In this document: positions 1 to 10,801 of the stretch, piece by piece | Layout: each line of letters opens with the position of its first letter | How positions within the stretch are numbered: position 1 is the stretch's first letter | DNA from: Rhodococcus sp. KRD162 | GTDB taxonomy: Bacteria > Actinomycetota > Actinomycetes > Mycobacteriales > Mycobacteriaceae | Assembly (NCBI RefSeq): GCF_017168335.1 | Contig: NZ_JABFAU010000005.1 | Coordinates: 56,475-120,474, forward strand | Reading direction: 5' to 3' | Length of the DNA: 64,000 nucleotides | Notes under the pieces: model-generated | What the model was told of the DNA's origin: nothing | The model's database searches: none | Seen by the model: only the letters and a program-made list of their open reading frames with translations | Program-made: the position numbers and the translations under genes

Positions 1-2823
1 TTCGGGCTCGGCAGCGACAAGCCTCCGGGTGAATTCCTCGGGCAGCAGTGCAATTCCGGCCGCGGTGACGACGCCCTCGGCATCCTCGGACCAGTCACCG
101 GCCTTGACCGCCTTGATGACCTTCTGGACATCCTTGCCGATCCGTGGGCCTGCGGCGCGCGCGTTGACGACGAGCTCGAACTTGCCGTGTACGGCAACGT
201 CTTCGGTCAGATCGACCTTCTTGACGTTGACCTCGTCGGCGATGATGTCGAGGAACGGACGCAGCCGCTCGGCGTCGGCAGCAGCGACGGTCACCTCGGG
301 CAGTGGCAACCGAACGCGCAGATTCTGGGCCTTGCGGAGACCGAGAACCGTCGAGCAGACGGTACGGACCTCGTCCATGCTCTCGACGAGCTCCGAATCC
401 GAGGGGAGTTCGCCGTCGGCGGGCCAATCCGTCAAGTGCACCGAGCGCCCACCGGTCAATCCTCGCCACACCACCTCGCTGATCAACGGCAACAGCGGTG
501 CCGCGATGCGGGTGAGCACCTCGAGCACGGTGTGCAGGGTGTCGATTGCGTCGACATCCTCGCTCCAGAAACGTGAACGAGACCGTCGCACATACCAGTT
601 GGTCAGTGCATCGCAGAAGGTGCGCAGCTCGTCGCAGGCACCGGCGATGTCGTTGCCCTCGAGCGCATCGGTGATGACATCGCGAGTTGCCGAGAGCTTG
701 GCCAGCACATAACGGTCGAGTACGTGTGGCGAATCGGTGCGCCATCGGCCCGGGGTCGGCGCATAGAGCTGCAAGAAGCTCCACGCGTTCCAGATCGGCA
801 GCAAAGCCTGCCGCACGCCCTCGCGAATACCCTGCTCGGTCACGATCAGGTTGCCGCCGCGCAGGATCGGTGAGGACATCAGGAACCACCGCATGGCGTC
901 GGAGCCGTCGCGGTCGAACACTTCCTTGACGTCCGGGTAGTTGCCCTTGGACTTGCTCATCTTCAGACCGTCCTCGCCGAGCACGATGCCGTGCGCGGCA
1001 ACGGTCTTGAAGGCGGGCCTGTCGAAGAGGGCCGTGGCCAGCACATGCAGGGTGTAGAACCAACCGCGAGTCTGTCCGTTGTACTCGACGATGAAATCGC
1101 CCGGGTTGTGCGAGTGGAACCATTCCTCGTTCTCGAACGGGAAGTGCACCTGCGCATACGGCATCGAACCCGACTCGAACCAGCAGTCGAGCACCTCGGG
1201 CACGCGCCGCATCGTCGACTTACCGGTCGGATCATCAGGATTGGGACGCGTCAGATCATCGATGTAGGGGCGGTGCAGATCGGTCGGCCGCACGCCGAAG
1301 TCACGTTCGAGCTCGTCCAGGCTGCCGTACACGTCCAGCCGCGGATAGGCCGGGTCGTCGGAGGTCCATGCCGGAATCGGGCTGCCCCAGTATCGGTTTC
1401 GGCTGATGTTCCAATCGCGCGCGCCTTCGAGCCACTTGCCGAACTGGCCGTCCTTGATGTGTTCGGGCACCCAGGTGATCTCCTGGTTGAGCTCGACCAT
1501 CCGGTCACGGAACTCGGTGACCGCGACGAACCACGACGGCACCGCCATGTAGATCAACGGCTCGCCGCTGCGCCAGCTGTGCGGGTAGGAGTGCTCGATG
1601 GTCTCGTGCCGGAGCAACCGGCCCGCGCTCTTGAGATCCTTGATGATCACCGGATTGGCGTCGAACACCATCAGGCCCTCGTACGGTGGCACCAACGAGG
1701 TGAACTTGCCCCCTGCATCGAGCGGTTGCACCACCTCGATGCCGTTCGCGGTGGCGACGTCCATGTCCTCTTCACCGAAGGCCGGCGCGAGGTGAACGAT
1801 CCCGGTGCCCGAATCGGTGGTGACGTAGTCGGCACGCAGCACGCGGTGCGAGTTCTCATGGCCGAGAAAGAAGTCGTACGGCGGCGCGTAGTCGAGCCCG
1901 ACCAACTCCGTCCCGGTGTGCTCCGACAGCACCTCCGGCTGCTCGCCCAGTTCCTTCGCATAGTGCGCCAGACGTTCAGCAGCGAGCACGTACCGCTCGC
2001 CGTCGAGACCGCGCACCTGCACGTAGTGCACCGCCGGATGCACGGCGATCGCCAGGTTGGACGGAAGCGTCCACGGCGTGGTGGTCCAGATCAGCGCATT
2101 GGCACCGTCCAGGGGTGAGCCGGGAGCGGTCAGCGGCATGAGAACGGTGACCGCAGGGTCCTGACGCATCTTGTATGCGTCGTCGAGTCGGGTCTCCTGG
2201 TTGGACAGCGGCGTCTGCTCGTACCAGCTGTACGGCAGCACCCGGTAACCCTGGTAGATCAGGCCCTTGTCGTGCAGCGTCTTGAACGCCCACATGACCG
2301 ATTCCATGAAGTCGACATCGAGCGTCTTGTAGTCGTTGTCGAAGTCCACCCACCGCGCCTGCCGGGTGACATAGTCCCGCCACTCGTCGGTGTACTGCAG
2401 CACCGACTGCTTGCAGTAGGCGTTGAACTTCGCCAGGCCCATCTCGTCGATCTCGGACTTGTCCTTGATACCGAGTTGCTTCTCCGCTTCCAGCTCAGCG
2501 GGCAGTCCATGGCAGTCCCAGCCGAATCGGCGCTCCACCTTCTTGCCGCGCATCGTCTGGAACCGCGGGACGAGGTCCTTGACGTAACCGGTGAGCAGGT
2601 GACCGTAGTGCGGCAACCCGTTGGCGAAGGGTGGTCCGTCGTAGAAGACGAATTCCTCGGCATCCGATCGGTTGTCGACGCTGGCTCGGAACGTTCCGTC
2701 CTCGGCCCACTCGTGCAGGACGATGCGCTCGAGATCGGGAAACGGGACACTGCCCGATCTGCCATGCGCCAGATCGACGAGCGGATACGACGCCGAGGTC
2801 GGACGTGCGCTTGCATCTGTCAT
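1..2823 (-). CDS. ileS: Isoleucyl-tRNA synthetase (3' end beyond window)
   Basis: Class I aminoacyl-tRNA synthetase that charges tRNA-Ile in the cytoplasm. Translating the minus strand from the ATG at 2823 gives 941 open codons running off the left edge. The family is about 1040-1050 residues, so roughly the last 100 are missing. The HIGH-type signature reads PHYGH (residues 71-75) and the KMSKS loop is present exactly at residues 621-625. A purine-rich Shine-Dalgarno (GGAGGAG) sits a few bases before the ATG and supports the start. A T-box leader with an Ile specifier codon lies immediately upstream, so expression should respond to uncharged tRNA-Ile. Identity is secure. Only the C-terminal zinc or tRNA-binding part cannot be judged. 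Confidence 0.97.
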   Translation of the reverse strand, partial: MTDASARPTSASYPLVDLAHGRSGSVPFPDLERIVLHEWAEDGTFRASVDNRSDAEEFVFYDGPPFANGLPHYGHLLTGYVKDLVPRFQTMRGKKVERRFGWDCHGLPAELEAEKQLGIKDKSEIDEMGLAKFNAYCKQSVLQYTDEWRDYVTRQARWVDFDNDYKTLDVDFMESVMWAFKTLHDKGLIYQGYRVLPYSWYEQTPLSNQETRLDDAYKMRQDPAVTVLMPLTAPGSPLDGANALIWTTTPWTLPSNLAIAVHPAVHYVQVRGLDGERYVLAAERLAHYAKELGEQPEVLSEHTGTELVGLDYAPPYDFFLGHENSHRVLRADYVTTDSGTGIVHLAPAFGEEDMDVATANGIEVVQPLDAGGKFTSLVPPYEGLMVFDANPVIIKDLKSAGRLLRHETIEHSYPHSWRSGEPLIYMAVPSWFVAVTEFRDRMVELNQEITWVPEHIKDGQFGKWLEGARDWNISRNRYWGSPIPAWTSDDPAYPRLDVYGSLDELERDFGVRPTDLHRPYIDDLTRPNPDDPTGKSTMRRVPEVLDCWFESGSMPYAQVHFPFENEEWFHSHNPGDFIVEYNGQTRGWFYTLHVLATALFDRPAFKTVAAHGIVLGEDGLKMSKSKGNYPDVKEVFDRDGSDAMRWFLMSSPILRGGNLIVTEQGIREGVRQALLPIWNAWSFLQLYAPTPGRWRTDSPHVLDRYVLAKLSATRDVITDALEGNDIAGACDELRTFCDALTNWYVRRSRSRFWSEDVDAIDTLHTVLEVLTRIAAPLLPLISEVVWRGLTGGRSVHLTDWPADGELPSDSELVESMDEVRTVCSTVLGLRKAQNLRVRLPLPEVTVAAADAERLRPFLDIIADEVNVKKVDLTEDVAVHGKFELVVNARAAGPRIGKDVQKVIKAVKAGDWSEDAEGVVTAAGIALLPEEFTRRLVAAEPE

Positions 2824-2834
2824 AACGGTCTCCT

Positions 2835-3062
2835 CCGTGCCGGTCGCGTGCATCACGCGACACTGGTTGGCACGGGGACGACGTTCGGGCATTCTGTGCG
2901 CCCTACACCGCGGTACCACCCCGCTTGCTCGCTCTCGACGTCACGTCGGGAGGATCGAGCCACTCCACGTGAGCTGTGACGGGCTCGCCCGTTCGGTTCT
3001 ACTGAACGCCGACGGCGTCGTTCTTCCGAAGACTCCCCGGTGATAGCCGGATCGATGCCTGA
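2835..3062 (-). promoter_or_regulatory. ileS T-box riboswitch (translational, class II type)
   Basis: The minus strand upstream of ileS carries the T-box core GGTGGTACCGCGG (2920-2908). Further upstream is a stem I region with CTATCACCGGGGAG and TTCGGAAGAACG. The ATC at 3044-3042 in this region is the expected isoleucine specifier. This layout matches the actinobacterial ileS T-box family, in which uncharged tRNA-Ile binding frees the Shine-Dalgarno. The ribosome site GGAGGAG lies about 70 nt downstream of the T-box, and a complementary CCTCC at about 2950 could mask it. No terminator with a T-run is seen, which fits translational rather than transcriptional control. Exact leader ends are estimated. 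Confidence 0.88.
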
Positions 3063-3120
3063 ACACTTACTCGAACACTGATTGCAACACTGGCCGCCGG
3101 ACGGACAGATCCCGCCCCTG

Positions 3121-3297
3121 TTACCGGTCGGGCTCGGGCGGTGGTCGTCTGCCCGTGAGAGCGCCGATCAGTAGCAGTGCTGCTCCTACGATACACACCA
3201 CGATGCAGGCCCATGCCCAGACCACGGACCCGGTCATCAGGGCCAGTACCAGGAAACCGAAGCCGATCGCCGCTGCGCCGAGAGTCAGGACCAACAC
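3121..3297 (-). CDS. Small two-helix membrane protein (Rv2144c position)
   Basis: A 58-residue reading frame starting at GTG (3297-3295). AGGA lies about 5 nt upstream, and an in-frame TGA just upstream rules out a longer start. The protein is almost entirely hydrophobic: residues about 3-22 and 24-45 form two membrane segments with small residues and Trp-Ala-Trp between them. The tail is short, proline-rich and charged (GRRPPPEPDR). It lies directly downstream of wag31, where mycobacteria carry the membrane protein Rv2144c, so a positional counterpart is likely although it is shorter. The function is unknown. A link to polar growth is inferred only from its place beside wag31. Confidence 0.6.
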   Translation of the reverse strand: MLVLTLGAAAIGFGFLVLALMTGSVVWAWACIVVCIVGAALLLIGALTGRRPPPEPDR

Positions 3298-3376
3298 GGC
3301 ATTCCTCGCTCAATACTCGACGCGACAACCGGATCCGACGCTACCGAAGCCGGCAGCGTCGGACGGCGATCGTGCG

Positions 3377-4225
3377 TCAGTTGCCCTTGGCGTACGACTG
3401 GGAGTATCCGGACGTCTGATTGTCCTGATTGAAGTTCTCCTGGCCGTTGTCCACCGGCAAAGCCGAGGAACGGTTCTCGAGCTCTTCGAGCTGCGATTCG
3501 AGGTAGGACTTGAGCCGGACGCGGTACTCGCGCTCGAACGTCTTGAGCTGTTCGATACGACCCTCGAGCACCGAGCGCTGCTGGTTGATCGTTGCCATGA
3601 TCTCGGTGTGCTTGCGCTCGGCATCCGCCTGCAGCGCGTCGGCCTTCTCCTTGGCCTGGCGCAACTGCGTCTCGGAGCGAGTCTGGGCGTCGGAGAGCAG
3701 CGACTCGGACTTCTGCCGAGCCTCGGTCATCATCGCCTCGGAGCGCGTACGTGCATCGGACACCAGCCGTTCGGCGTTGGTGCGAGCATTGCCGAGCAAC
3801 TGCTCGGACTCGGACTTCGCGTCACCGGTGAGACGATCGGCCATCTCCTGAGCGAGGCCGAGAATCTTCGCGGCCTGCATGTTGGAGTCGCCACCCTGCG
3901 CGGCTGCCGCCGCAACCGGTGCCACAGGCGCGGGCTGCGCCACGGGCTGGGGCTTGGGGGGATCCACCGGGCGCTGCTGCTCTGCCTTCGGCGCGGGAGC
4001 CTGAACGGGCTGCGGGCTCTGCCGGGCCGAACTCTTGGAGTCGGCAAGTTCCTGATCGAGCTCACCGACCCGCTGACGTAGGTCGGCGTTCTCTTCGATC
4101 AGTCGCGACAGCTCTTGCTCGACGAGGTCGAGAAAAGCGTCGACCTCGTCTTCGTTGTAACCGCGCTTACCGATGGGCGGCTTACTGAAAGCTACATTGT
4201 GCACATCAGCTGGAGTCAGCGGCAT
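3377..4225 (-). CDS. wag31: DivIVA-family polar growth protein Wag31
   Basis: Cytoplasmic coiled-coil scaffold that binds negatively curved membrane at the poles and organises apical wall synthesis in Actinobacteria. The 282-residue product has the DivIVA N-terminal lipid-binding domain (residues about 1-60, beginning [17 protein letters not shown] and including [13 protein letters not shown]). A Pro/Gln/Ala-rich linker (about 85-120) and a long charged coiled coil (about 130-260, rich in Ala, Glu, Arg and Gln) follow. The length and layout match mycobacterial Wag31. It sits at the end of the dcw cluster after the YggT and SepF genes, separated from YggT by about 160 bp that may hold its own promoter. 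Confidence 0.96.
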   Translation of the reverse strand: MPLTPADVHNVAFSKPPIGKRGYNEDEVDAFLDLVEQELSRLIEENADLRQRVGELDQELADSKSSARQSPQPVQAPAPKAEQQRPVDPPKPQPVAQPAPVAPVAAAAAQGGDSNMQAAKILGLAQEMADRLTGDAKSESEQLLGNARTNAERLVSDARTRSEAMMTEARQKSESLLSDAQTRSETQLRQAKEKADALQADAERKHTEIMATINQQRSVLEGRIEQLKTFEREYRVRLKSYLESQLEELENRSSALPVDNGQENFNQDNQTSGYSQSYAKGN

Positions 4226-4270
4226 GGAAGGATCCCTTCACGCGTCTTGGGGCGGTAGAGCAAGCATTCA

Positions 4271-4276
4271 GTTATA
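4271..4276 (-). promoter_or_regulatory. Possible wag31 -10 element
   Basis: TATAAC on the minus strand about 45 bp upstream of the wag31 start, inside a 159-bp gap after the YggT gene. No convincing -35 is present: the best is TTCTGC with a 17-bp spacer. A separate wag31 promoter is known in mycobacteria, which makes this plausible but not shown. Confidence 0.35.
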
Positions 4277-4384
4277 TGCCATTCCGCGCGAGTGCAGAAC
4301 AATCAAACTGTAACTGGCGTCCATTCTGTCACACGGGACACGCAGCCTGCGCACGTCCCGAGTTCTAACATTCCATCTTCTGCC

Positions 4385-4672
4385 TCAGGCCGCGAGGCTG
4401 CTGGTCACATTCCACAGGATGAAGACGACGAAAAGCAGGACCATGATGGACAGATCCAGTCGTACTCCACCGAGGTTGAGCGGTGGAATCACTCTACGGA
4501 GGAACTTCACCGGCGGGTCGGTGACGGTGAAGATCGCCTCGAGCAATACGACGACCACCCCGGTCGGATGCCAATCCCTCGCGAAAGTTCTGATGAACTC
4601 GACGATGATTCGACCGATGAGAAGGAGCCAAAAAAGAAACAATACGATGTTGATCACCGTGAACACGATCAC
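4385..4672 (-). CDS. YggT family membrane protein
   Basis: A 95-residue integral membrane protein starting at GTG. A first hydrophobic helix at about residues 2-22 is followed by a conserved cytoplasmic segment with WHPTG and TDPPVKFLRRVIPP. A second helix pair lies at about 70-92. The TDPP..LRR..PP pattern is typical of YggT proteins, which occur between sepF and divIVA in most Gram-positive dcw clusters. The gene lies 82 nt after sepF in the same direction. YggT proteins are linked genetically to division and to osmotic or cation tolerance, but the biochemical role is unsettled. Family assignment is firm and function is not. Confidence 0.9.
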   Translation of the reverse strand: MIVFTVINIVLFLFWLLLIGRIIVEFIRTFARDWHPTGVVVVLLEAIFTVTDPPVKFLRRVIPPLNLGGVRLDLSIMVLLFVVFILWNVTSSLAA

Positions 4673-4754
4673 GGCTATACTCTGCCTGACTTCGCCTGGC
4701 TGAGCAAAGCGCGCTGGTCACAGCCTCGAACTACCGCCCCGAGTCGCGAATCCT

Positions 4755-5405
4755 TCACTGCTGACTGTAGAAGCCGGTCTCGGCGATACGCCTGCGCTCC
4801 TGCGGGGATACATCCACATCGGCAGGCGAGAGCAGGAAGACCTTCGTCGCTACCTTGTCGAAGGAACCACGCAGTGCGAACGCCAGACCGGCAGCGAAAT
4901 CCACCAGACGCTTGGCATCGGCGTTGCTCATCTCCACCAGATCCATGATGACCGGAGTTCCGTCGCGGAAACGCTCACCGATCGTGCGGGCCTCGCTGTA
5001 GTCCCGTGGACGCAATGTGGTGATCTTCGACATCGGGCCGCCATCGTCGACGACGGGGCTGCGGCGAGTGTCGGCGCGCACGTCCATACGGGTGTCCATG
5101 GCCAAGGCTCCTCGAGTTGCCGGGCCTCGCGTCGCCGGTGCCGACCCGCGTCCCCGACCACCGATCGGTGCGAGCGTGGCAGCCGACCGAGGTGCCTCGT
5201 AGTCGTCGTCGTAGTCGTCCTCGATGTGCGCGTGCCGGGATCCGCCGAAGGACGGCTTCACGAACTCACGGTCGTCGATGTCGTCGTAGCTGTCACGACC
5301 ACCACGGGAACTGCGTCGCGCGTCGGGCTCGTCGAGGTAGTCGTCCTCGTAGTCGGCGAGCGGAACCATGCCGAAGTACGCCTTGAACTTGTGCAGGGTG
5401 CTCAT
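4755..5405 (-). CDS. sepF: Cell division protein SepF
   Basis: Membrane anchor for FtsZ filaments in Actinobacteria, which lack FtsA. Start chosen at the ATG (5405) beginning [13 protein letters not shown], an amphipathic N-terminal helix typical of SepF, with GGAAGG upstream. An in-frame upstream extension lacks conservation. The 216-residue product has a long acidic, Arg/Gly-rich disordered linker (about 20-120) and a C-terminal SepF domain (about 125-210, with [18 protein letters not shown] and PVIMDLVEM). Both features match mycobacterial SepF. The gene lies between the YggS-type gene and YggT, in the usual order. Confidence 0.95.
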   Translation of the reverse strand: MSTLHKFKAYFGMVPLADYEDDYLDEPDARRSSRGGRDSYDDIDDREFVKPSFGGSRHAHIEDDYDDDYEAPRSAATLAPIGGRGRGSAPATRGPATRGALAMDTRMDVRADTRRSPVVDDGGPMSKITTLRPRDYSEARTIGERFRDGTPVIMDLVEMSNADAKRLVDFAAGLAFALRGSFDKVATKVFLLSPADVDVSPQERRRIAETGFYSQQ

Positions 5406-5488
5406 CGTTCTGCCTTCCGTGGCGGTGTGTCTGCTGTCGATCCCCAGGTTCGCAAGTGTCTGTTGTGACTGATGTGATCTGTGGACTG

Positions 5489-6244
5489 TTAGTGCGAGGC
5501 TATCGGCCGCGCACCGAGTATTGCGGTACCGACACGCACGCACGTCGATCCGTGGCGCACAGCAGCTTCCAGGTCCTCGGTCATGCCGGCGGACAGCTCG
5601 AGGGCACCCGGATGATCGCGCAGCACACGATGGTGGATCCGCTCGAGATCGGCGAACGATGCGTCGGCGTCGGCACCCAGTGGCGGCACCGCCATCAGCC
5701 CCGCCAGCCGCAGACCGGATGCGCCCGACACCGCCTCGGCCAATGCGTCGACCTCGTCACGCTCGACGCCGCCGCGATGGACGTCGCCGTCGAGACTGAC
5801 TTGGATGAGCACGTCGAGATCGTTCCGACGAACGCCGTCGTCCAAGGCCCCCGTCGCTGCCTTGGACAGTGCGGTGACCAACCGGAGACTGTCCACGGAG
5901 TGGACCGACTGCGCCCAGGCCGCAACGGACTTCGCCTTGTTGCGCTGCAGATGGCCGATCATGTGCCACCGAGGCGGATCGGCGCGGAACTCCTCGACCG
6001 TCTCGGCCACCTTCGGGCTCGCGTCCTGTTCTCTCGATTCCCCGAAGTCCCGGCACCCGAGCCGGTACAGAATGCGCACATCGGAGGCCGGAAAGAACTT
6101 GGTCACCGGTAGCAGCGAGACCTCCTGGGGCGATCTACCCGCCTCGACGCAGGCGCGAGAGAGCCGCTCGCGCACCGAGGTCAGCGCACCGTCGATCTCA
6201 CGGGCGCGGCCCGCGTCCTCGGCGTGATCGGTCGGTTCGCTCAT
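5489..6244 (-). CDS. YggS-type PLP homeostasis protein
   Basis: Pyridoxal-5'-phosphate-binding protein of the YggS/PROSC (COG0325) family with an alanine-racemase-like TIM barrel. It buffers PLP supply and has no known catalytic reaction. The PLP lysine lies in [12 protein letters not shown] near residue 48, followed by the conserved [11 protein letters not shown] motif. AGGAGGG is spaced 6 nt from the second of two nearby ATG codons (6244), giving [12 protein letters not shown] and 251 residues. The longer frame extends into pgeF. The gene lies 19 nt downstream of pgeF and about 80 nt upstream of sepF, its standard place in actinobacterial dcw clusters. Confidence 0.93.
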   Translation of the reverse strand: MSEPTDHAEDAGRAREIDGALTSVRERLSRACVEAGRSPQEVSLLPVTKFFPASDVRILYRLGCRDFGESREQDASPKVAETVEEFRADPPRWHMIGHLQRNKAKSVAAWAQSVHSVDSLRLVTALSKAATGALDDGVRRNDLDVLIQVSLDGDVHRGGVERDEVDALAEAVSGASGLRLAGLMAVPPLGADADASFADLERIHHRVLRDHPGALELSAGMTEDLEAAVRHGSTCVRVGTAILGARPIASH

Positions 6245-6263
6245 GAGCATCCCTCCTGCCGCG

Positions 6264-7031
6264 TCACCGCTCGGCCGTGGCCGCGCGGTCGTCGGAGAAT
6301 CCACTGTCCATCCACACGACACTGGCGATGCGGCCGGTAGAACCTTCCCGGCGATGACTGAACAGAGTCCTGTCCTCGATCGTGCACCGCGGATCCTGAG
6401 CCACACCGGACACGCCTGCTGCGATCAGCTGGGCCCGGAGTCCGGCGGGTATGTCGAGTCCTGGGGTGTGCCGAACAGTCGTCGTCGCACTTCCGGGAAG
6501 GTGTTTGTCCACATCCGAGCGCATGGACGCCGGTACCTCGTAGTGCCTGCCACTGGCTGCCGGGCCGAGCAGCGCCCCGATCCTCGCGGGCACCGCCCCG
6601 AGCTCGACCATCGCAGCCAACACCCGAGGCAGAATCCCGATGCGGGCACCAACCCGACCTGCGTGGACCGCAGCGATGACACCCGCTTCCTCGTCGGACA
6701 GCAGCACGGGAACGCAGTCGGCGGTCAACACCACCAACCCCAGATCCCGCTGCGTCGTCACCAGGGCATCGGTCATCGGCACCGGTTCGGACGTCGGGCC
6801 ATCGACGACGGTGACGGTTCGACCGTGCACCTGCTCCATGAAGACCAACCGTTCCAGCCCCATGCCCAACCGATCGCCGAGGCGTCGGCGATTGGTCTCG
6901 ACGGCAACGGGATCGTCGCCGACATGGTCACCGAGATTGAAGGTGTCGAACGGCGGTGCCGACACGCCACCCTCGCGGGTGGTGGACACTCGCCGGACCC
7001 GGAACGCAGCGGTGGCGGCTGCCTCGTTCAC
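6264..7031 (-). CDS. pgeF: Purine nucleoside phosphorylase/laccase-fold protein PgeF (YfiH)
   Basis: Member of the YfiH/DUF152 (Cu-oxidase_4) family. Known relatives remove wrongly incorporated L-Ser from UDP-MurNAc precursors or act on purine nucleosides. The 255-residue product keeps the metal-ligand pattern: His in EQVHGRTV, Cys in TADCVPVLL and His in AVHAGRVGA. It starts at a GTG overlapping the ftsZ stop by 4 nt (GTGA), so the two genes are translationally coupled. In the dcw context the peptidoglycan-editing role is attractive, but the sequence alone does not decide the substrate. Confidence 0.88.
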   Translation of the reverse strand: MNEAAATAAFRVRRVSTTREGGVSAPPFDTFNLGDHVGDDPVAVETNRRRLGDRLGMGLERLVFMEQVHGRTVTVVDGPTSEPVPMTDALVTTQRDLGLVVLTADCVPVLLSDEEAGVIAAVHAGRVGARIGILPRVLAAMVELGAVPARIGALLGPAASGRHYEVPASMRSDVDKHLPGSATTTVRHTPGLDIPAGLRAQLIAAGVSGVAQDPRCTIEDRTLFSHRREGSTGRIASVVWMDSGFSDDRAATAER

Positions 7032-8281
7032 CGCCGCATGAAGGACGGCACGTCGACATCGTCTTCGCCGTCGTCCTCGGCGATCGGCACCCGACGGCCG
7101 GAACCGACGGACTCGCGGTCGCTTCCGGTGGCGGAGTCGCGGCCGGCGGAGTCCCGGGAAGAAGAACTCGACGAGTTCAACGGCGGCAGACTGCTGCCGC
7201 TGGAGGCGCCGACGGGATCGCGGAACACCGCGCCTTCGGAGCTCTCGCCCGATCGCGACGACACCTCTCCCGAGCGTGCGGATCCGATCGGACCGCGTCC
7301 GCCCGTGGCAGCCTCGATCGGCCGACGCGTCGGTGTCCCACCGTCGAAGCCCGCAGCGATGACGGTCACGCGAACCTCGTCGCCGAGCGAGTCGTCGATG
7401 ACCGTGCCGAAGATGATGTTCGCGTCGATGTGCGCCGCTTCCTGCACCAGCGACGCGGCCTCGTTGATCTCGAACAGGCCGAGATCGGATCCCCCTGCGA
7501 TGGACAGCAACACCCCGCGGGCACCTTCCATCGAGGCTTCGAGCAGGGGCGAGTTGATCGCCGACTCGGCAGCCTTGATCGCCCGACCCTCCCCGCGAGA
7601 GGAACCGATACCCATCAACGCGCTGCCCGCGCCGGACATGACGCCCTTCACGTCCGCGAAGTCGACGTTGATCAGACCAGGTGTGGTGATCAGGTCCGTG
7701 ATGCCCTGGACGCCGTTGAGCAGCACTTCGTCGGCACTGCGGAATGCATCCATCAGGCTCACGGCAGCGTCGCCGAGTTGGAGCAGTCGATCGTTGGGGA
7801 TGACGATGAGGGTGTCGCAGGACTCCCGGAGCTGCTGAATTCCGGTGTCGGCCTGTCCCCCGCGGCGCTTGCCCTCGAACGAGAACGGGCGGGTGACGAC
7901 ACCGACGGTCAACGCACCGAGCTTGCGGGCGATGTTGGCAACAACGGGAGCGCCACCGGTACCGGTTCCGCCGCCCTCGCCTGCGGTGACGAAGACCATG
8001 TCGGCACCCTTGAGCACCTCTTCGATCTCGTCCTTGTGGTCGTCTGCCGCCTTGCGGCCGACCTCAGGATCGGCTCCGGCCCCGAGTCCGCGCGTCAGTT
8101 CACGACCGACGTCGAGTTTGACGTCCGCGTCGGACATGAGCAGCGCCTGCGCGTCGGTGTTGACCGCGATGAACTCGACTCCTTTGAGTCCCTGTTCGAT
8201 CATGCGGTTGACCGCGTTCACGCCGCCGCCGCCGATGCCGACGACCTTGATTACGGCGAGGTAGTTGTGCGGGGGCGTCAT
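7028..8281 (-). CDS. ftsZ: Cell division GTPase FtsZ
   Basis: Tubulin-like GTPase that forms the Z-ring. The 417-residue protein has the N-terminal [14 protein letters not shown] loop, the tubulin signature GGGTGTG (residues 103-109) and the T7-loop segment [12 protein letters not shown] Ser/Gly/Arg-rich disordered tail leads to the conserved C-terminal peptide [10 protein letters not shown], which binds SepF and FtsW in Actinobacteria. It is preceded by a 172-bp gap with a strong sigA-like promoter and followed by pgeF with a 4-nt overlap. Length and motifs are all canonical. Confidence 0.99.
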   Translation of the reverse strand: MTPPHNYLAVIKVVGIGGGGVNAVNRMIEQGLKGVEFIAVNTDAQALLMSDADVKLDVGRELTRGLGAGADPEVGRKAADDHKDEIEEVLKGADMVFVTAGEGGGTGTGGAPVVANIARKLGALTVGVVTRPFSFEGKRRGGQADTGIQQLRESCDTLIVIPNDRLLQLGDAAVSLMDAFRSADEVLLNGVQGITDLITTPGLINVDFADVKGVMSGAGSALMGIGSSRGEGRAIKAAESAINSPLLEASMEGARGVLLSIAGGSDLGLFEINEAASLVQEAAHIDANIIFGTVIDDSLGDEVRVTVIAAGFDGGTPTRRPIEAATGGRGPIGSARSGEVSSRSGESSEGAVFRDPVGASSGSSLPPLNSSSSSSRDSAGRDSATGSDRESVGSGRRVPIAEDDGEDDVDVPSFMRR

Positions 8282-8330
8282 GGGCTCTCGCCTTCCGTGG
8301 AGTGTTGCCTGAAATATGGAAAACTCTCAA

Positions 8331-8359
8331 CCTAAACCACAGGCTTAGAGTTATGTCAA
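8331..8359 (-). promoter_or_regulatory. ftsZ promoter
   Basis: On the minus strand TTGACA (8359-8354) is separated by 17 bp from TTTAGG (8336-8331), about 50 bp upstream of the ftsZ ATG. The -35 is a perfect consensus and the -10 is moderate. The ftsQ-ftsZ gap is the only sizeable gap inside the ftsW-pgeF stretch. Actinobacterial ftsZ genes are known to have their own promoters here. Confidence 0.7.
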
Positions 8360-8453
8360 GTACTGAACTGGTCGAAACGCTATTCATCCCCGACCGCTAT
8401 CGCCATTAGGCGCGCCGACGCCGTGACAGAAATATGAGTCACCGGCACCGCCA

Positions 8454-9248
8454 CTATTTCGTGGTGGGCAGATCCGGACTCGACACGTCGAAAATCTGTC
8501 CCGGCTGCGACAGCAGTGCGATCGCAACGGCGGCCTTGCGTTCGGACTCGTCCGGACTGCCCCACACCACGGTACGGCCGTCGAGCAGCACGATCGAAAT
8601 GTCCGACAGTGTGCTCGCCCGGAGCTCGCCGACCTGATCCCGCAGCAGCGGAGGCAGCGTATCGAGCACGGCCAGAGCATCTTTCGTCACCGGATCACCG
8701 AATACGGGATTGTCGGTCACCAGCCGCACCGCCCCGGGCGGCGGCGGCCCGATCGCGAAATCGACCCCGGTGGAGTCGAGCAGGTGGGTGCCGTCCGGAG
8801 AATCGAAGAACGCCACCGCAACTCGCTCCTGCACCGTCACCTGAACGGTCGAGGGATATTTGCGTTGCACCCGCACCGTCGCTAGCGCCGGAATCGTCGC
8901 CACTCGCTGCGCGGCCGCGGCCGTATCCACGCGAACCAGCGGAAGACCGAGCGGAATATCGAGCCGATCGAGAATCTCCTGCTCGGACACCGAGGACTCA
9001 CCCGCGACCGCGATGGTACGAACCGACAACAGCGGAGTGAAGTACGCGAGCGCAGCCGATCCCACCACCAGAACAACGACAGCAACCGCGATCAGGATTG
9101 CCTTGCGCCGAGAACGTCGAACCCGGTCTCGTTCTTGTTCCCTGGCCAGCGCACGCGCCTGCTTGTCGCTCATGGCCTTCAACGAATCATCCTGCCCTGC
9201 AGCTGTTCTCGCACCCGTGGATCGAGCCCGATCGGAGCGGCGGGTCAC
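8454..9248 (-). CDS. ftsQ: Cell division protein FtsQ
   Basis: Bitopic membrane component of the FtsQLB divisome complex. The 264-residue product has a basic cytoplasmic N-terminus (residues 1-48), one transmembrane helix (about 49-70, [20 protein letters not shown]) and a POTRA domain (about 72-140, with [17 protein letters not shown]). The FtsQ beta domain follows, with [12 protein letters not shown]. The gene overlaps murC by 4 nt upstream and is followed by the ftsZ promoter gap. Its place and architecture are standard for the family. Confidence 0.95.
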   Translation of the reverse strand: MTRRSDRARSTGARTAAGQDDSLKAMSDKQARALAREQERDRVRRSRRKAILIAVAVVVLVVGSAALAYFTPLLSVRTIAVAGESSVSEQEILDRLDIPLGLPLVRVDTAAAAQRVATIPALATVRVQRKYPSTVQVTVQERVAVAFFDSPDGTHLLDSTGVDFAIGPPPPGAVRLVTDNPVFGDPVTKDALAVLDTLPPLLRDQVGELRASTLSDISIVLLDGRTVVWGSPDESERKAAVAIALLSQPGQIFDVSSPDLPTTK

Positions 9249-10756
9249 GTCGACGGCCGATCCTTCGAGGCTCCGCGGCCGCTGGCAGCACCGAAATCGG
9301 TCTTCGAGCGAAGCGCATCCAGAATCGGTCCACCCAGCATCGTCACATCACCGGCACCCATCGTGATCACCACGTCACCGGGGACACAGAGATGAGCGAC
9401 CTGTTTGGCCACCAAGGACAGATCAGGCTGATAATTCACCGGTTTGGTCACCGCAGCGGCCACCAGCGCACCGGTCACGCCCGGGAGCGGCTCCTCCCGC
9501 GCACCGAACACGTCGAGCACAACGATCTCGTCGGCCAACGACAATGCTGCCCCGAACTCCTCGGCGAACGTCGCGGTTCGCGAGTAGAGGTGAGGCTGGA
9601 ACACCACCACCACCCGCCCGTGTTGCTGGCCGGCGACCAATGCCTGAGCTGCAGTGAGCACCGCGCGAACCTCGGTGGGGTGGTGCGCGTAGTCGTCGAA
9701 GACGCGGACGCCGTGCTCTCGCCCGGTGAACTGGAAACGCCGATGGACACCGCCGAACCCGGTGAGACCGGCCAGCACTTCCTCGATCCCGGCACCGACC
9801 TGACGCGCCGCGACGAACGCAGCCAACGCATTGAGCGCGGTGTGCCGCCCCGGAACGCCGAGCCGTACGGTACGCGCTGCATCTTCACCCGCGATCTGCA
9901 GCTGAGCGACACCACCGACATCCTCGGGAACCCACGACAACAGCCGAACGGCCATCTCGACCGGCCCCGCATCGACCTCGGACGACCCGTAACCGAGCAC
10001 CCTCACGCCGGGCATGTTTCGCTCCACCACTCGGCGAGCCAACGCTGCCGAGCCGGGATCGTCCATGCACGCCACCAGCACACCGCCCGGACCGAGGAGG
10101 GCGGCGAAGTCGTCGAACACCTGCACGTACGCCTCGGTGGTGCCGAAGAAGTCCAGATGGTCGGCCTCGATATTGGTCACGATGATGACGTTGGCGGTGT
10201 ACTGCAGCAGTGAGCCGTCGCTCTCGTCCGCCTCGGCGACGAACACGTCACCACTGCCGTGATGGGCATTGGTCCCGGCCTCGTTGAGCTCTCCCCCGAC
10301 GGCGAACGACGGATCGAACCCGCAATGCTGGAGCGCCACGATCAGCATCGAGGTCGTGGACGTCTTCCCGTGGGTACCCGAGACCAACAGCGTGCGGTAC
10401 CCCTGCATCAGCGAGGACAGCACCGCAGGCCGCAGCACCACCGGGATTCCGCGTTCGCGGGCTTCGACGAGTTCAGGATTGGTCTGAGGAATCGCAGCGT
10501 GCGTCGTCACCACGACCGAGGGGCCACCGTCGATCATGTCGAGGGCACTGGCATCGTGACCGACTCGAACCTGGGCACCTCGTGCGCGCAGCGCGAGTAC
10601 ACCTCGTGATTCCTTGGCGTCCGATCCCGAGACCTGACCGCCGCGAGCCAGCAGAATCCGGGCGATCCCGGACATACCGGCACCCCCGATCCCCACCATG
10701 TGCACTCGTTCGAGCTCCGCCGGCAAATCCGACATCGCCCCACCATCACTTGTCAC
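9245..10756 (-). CDS. murC: UDP-N-acetylmuramate--L-alanine ligase
   Basis: ATP-dependent Mur ligase that adds L-Ala to UDP-MurNAc in the cytoplasm, the first amino-acid step of the peptidoglycan stem. The 503-residue protein carries the N-terminal UDP-binding glycine motif [14 protein letters not shown] (about 19-32), the ATP loop GTHGKTSTT (127-135) and the central-domain EADESDGS segment. It is part of the overlapping murG-murC-ftsQ run: 45 nt after murG and 4-nt overlap with ftsQ. A second in-frame Met at residue 8 is an alternative start. Confidence 0.97.
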   Translation of the reverse strand: MTSDGGAMSDLPAELERVHMVGIGGAGMSGIARILLARGGQVSGSDAKESRGVLALRARGAQVRVGHDASALDMIDGGPSVVVTTHAAIPQTNPELVEARERGIPVVLRPAVLSSLMQGYRTLLVSGTHGKTSTTSMLIVALQHCGFDPSFAVGGELNEAGTNAHHGSGDVFVAEADESDGSLLQYTANVIIVTNIEADHLDFFGTTEAYVQVFDDFAALLGPGGVLVACMDDPGSAALARRVVERNMPGVRVLGYGSSEVDAGPVEMAVRLLSWVPEDVGGVAQLQIAGEDAARTVRLGVPGRHTALNALAAFVAARQVGAGIEEVLAGLTGFGGVHRRFQFTGREHGVRVFDDYAHHPTEVRAVLTAAQALVAGQQHGRVVVVFQPHLYSRTATFAEEFGAALSLADEIVVLDVFGAREEPLPGVTGALVAAAVTKPVNYQPDLSLVAKQVAHLCVPGDVVITMGAGDVTMLGGPILDALRSKTDFGAASGRGASKDRPST

Positions 10757-10801
10757 GCGGACGTCTCCCTCGTTCTCTTCGCATGCTCGACGCCGCCCGG
10801 A

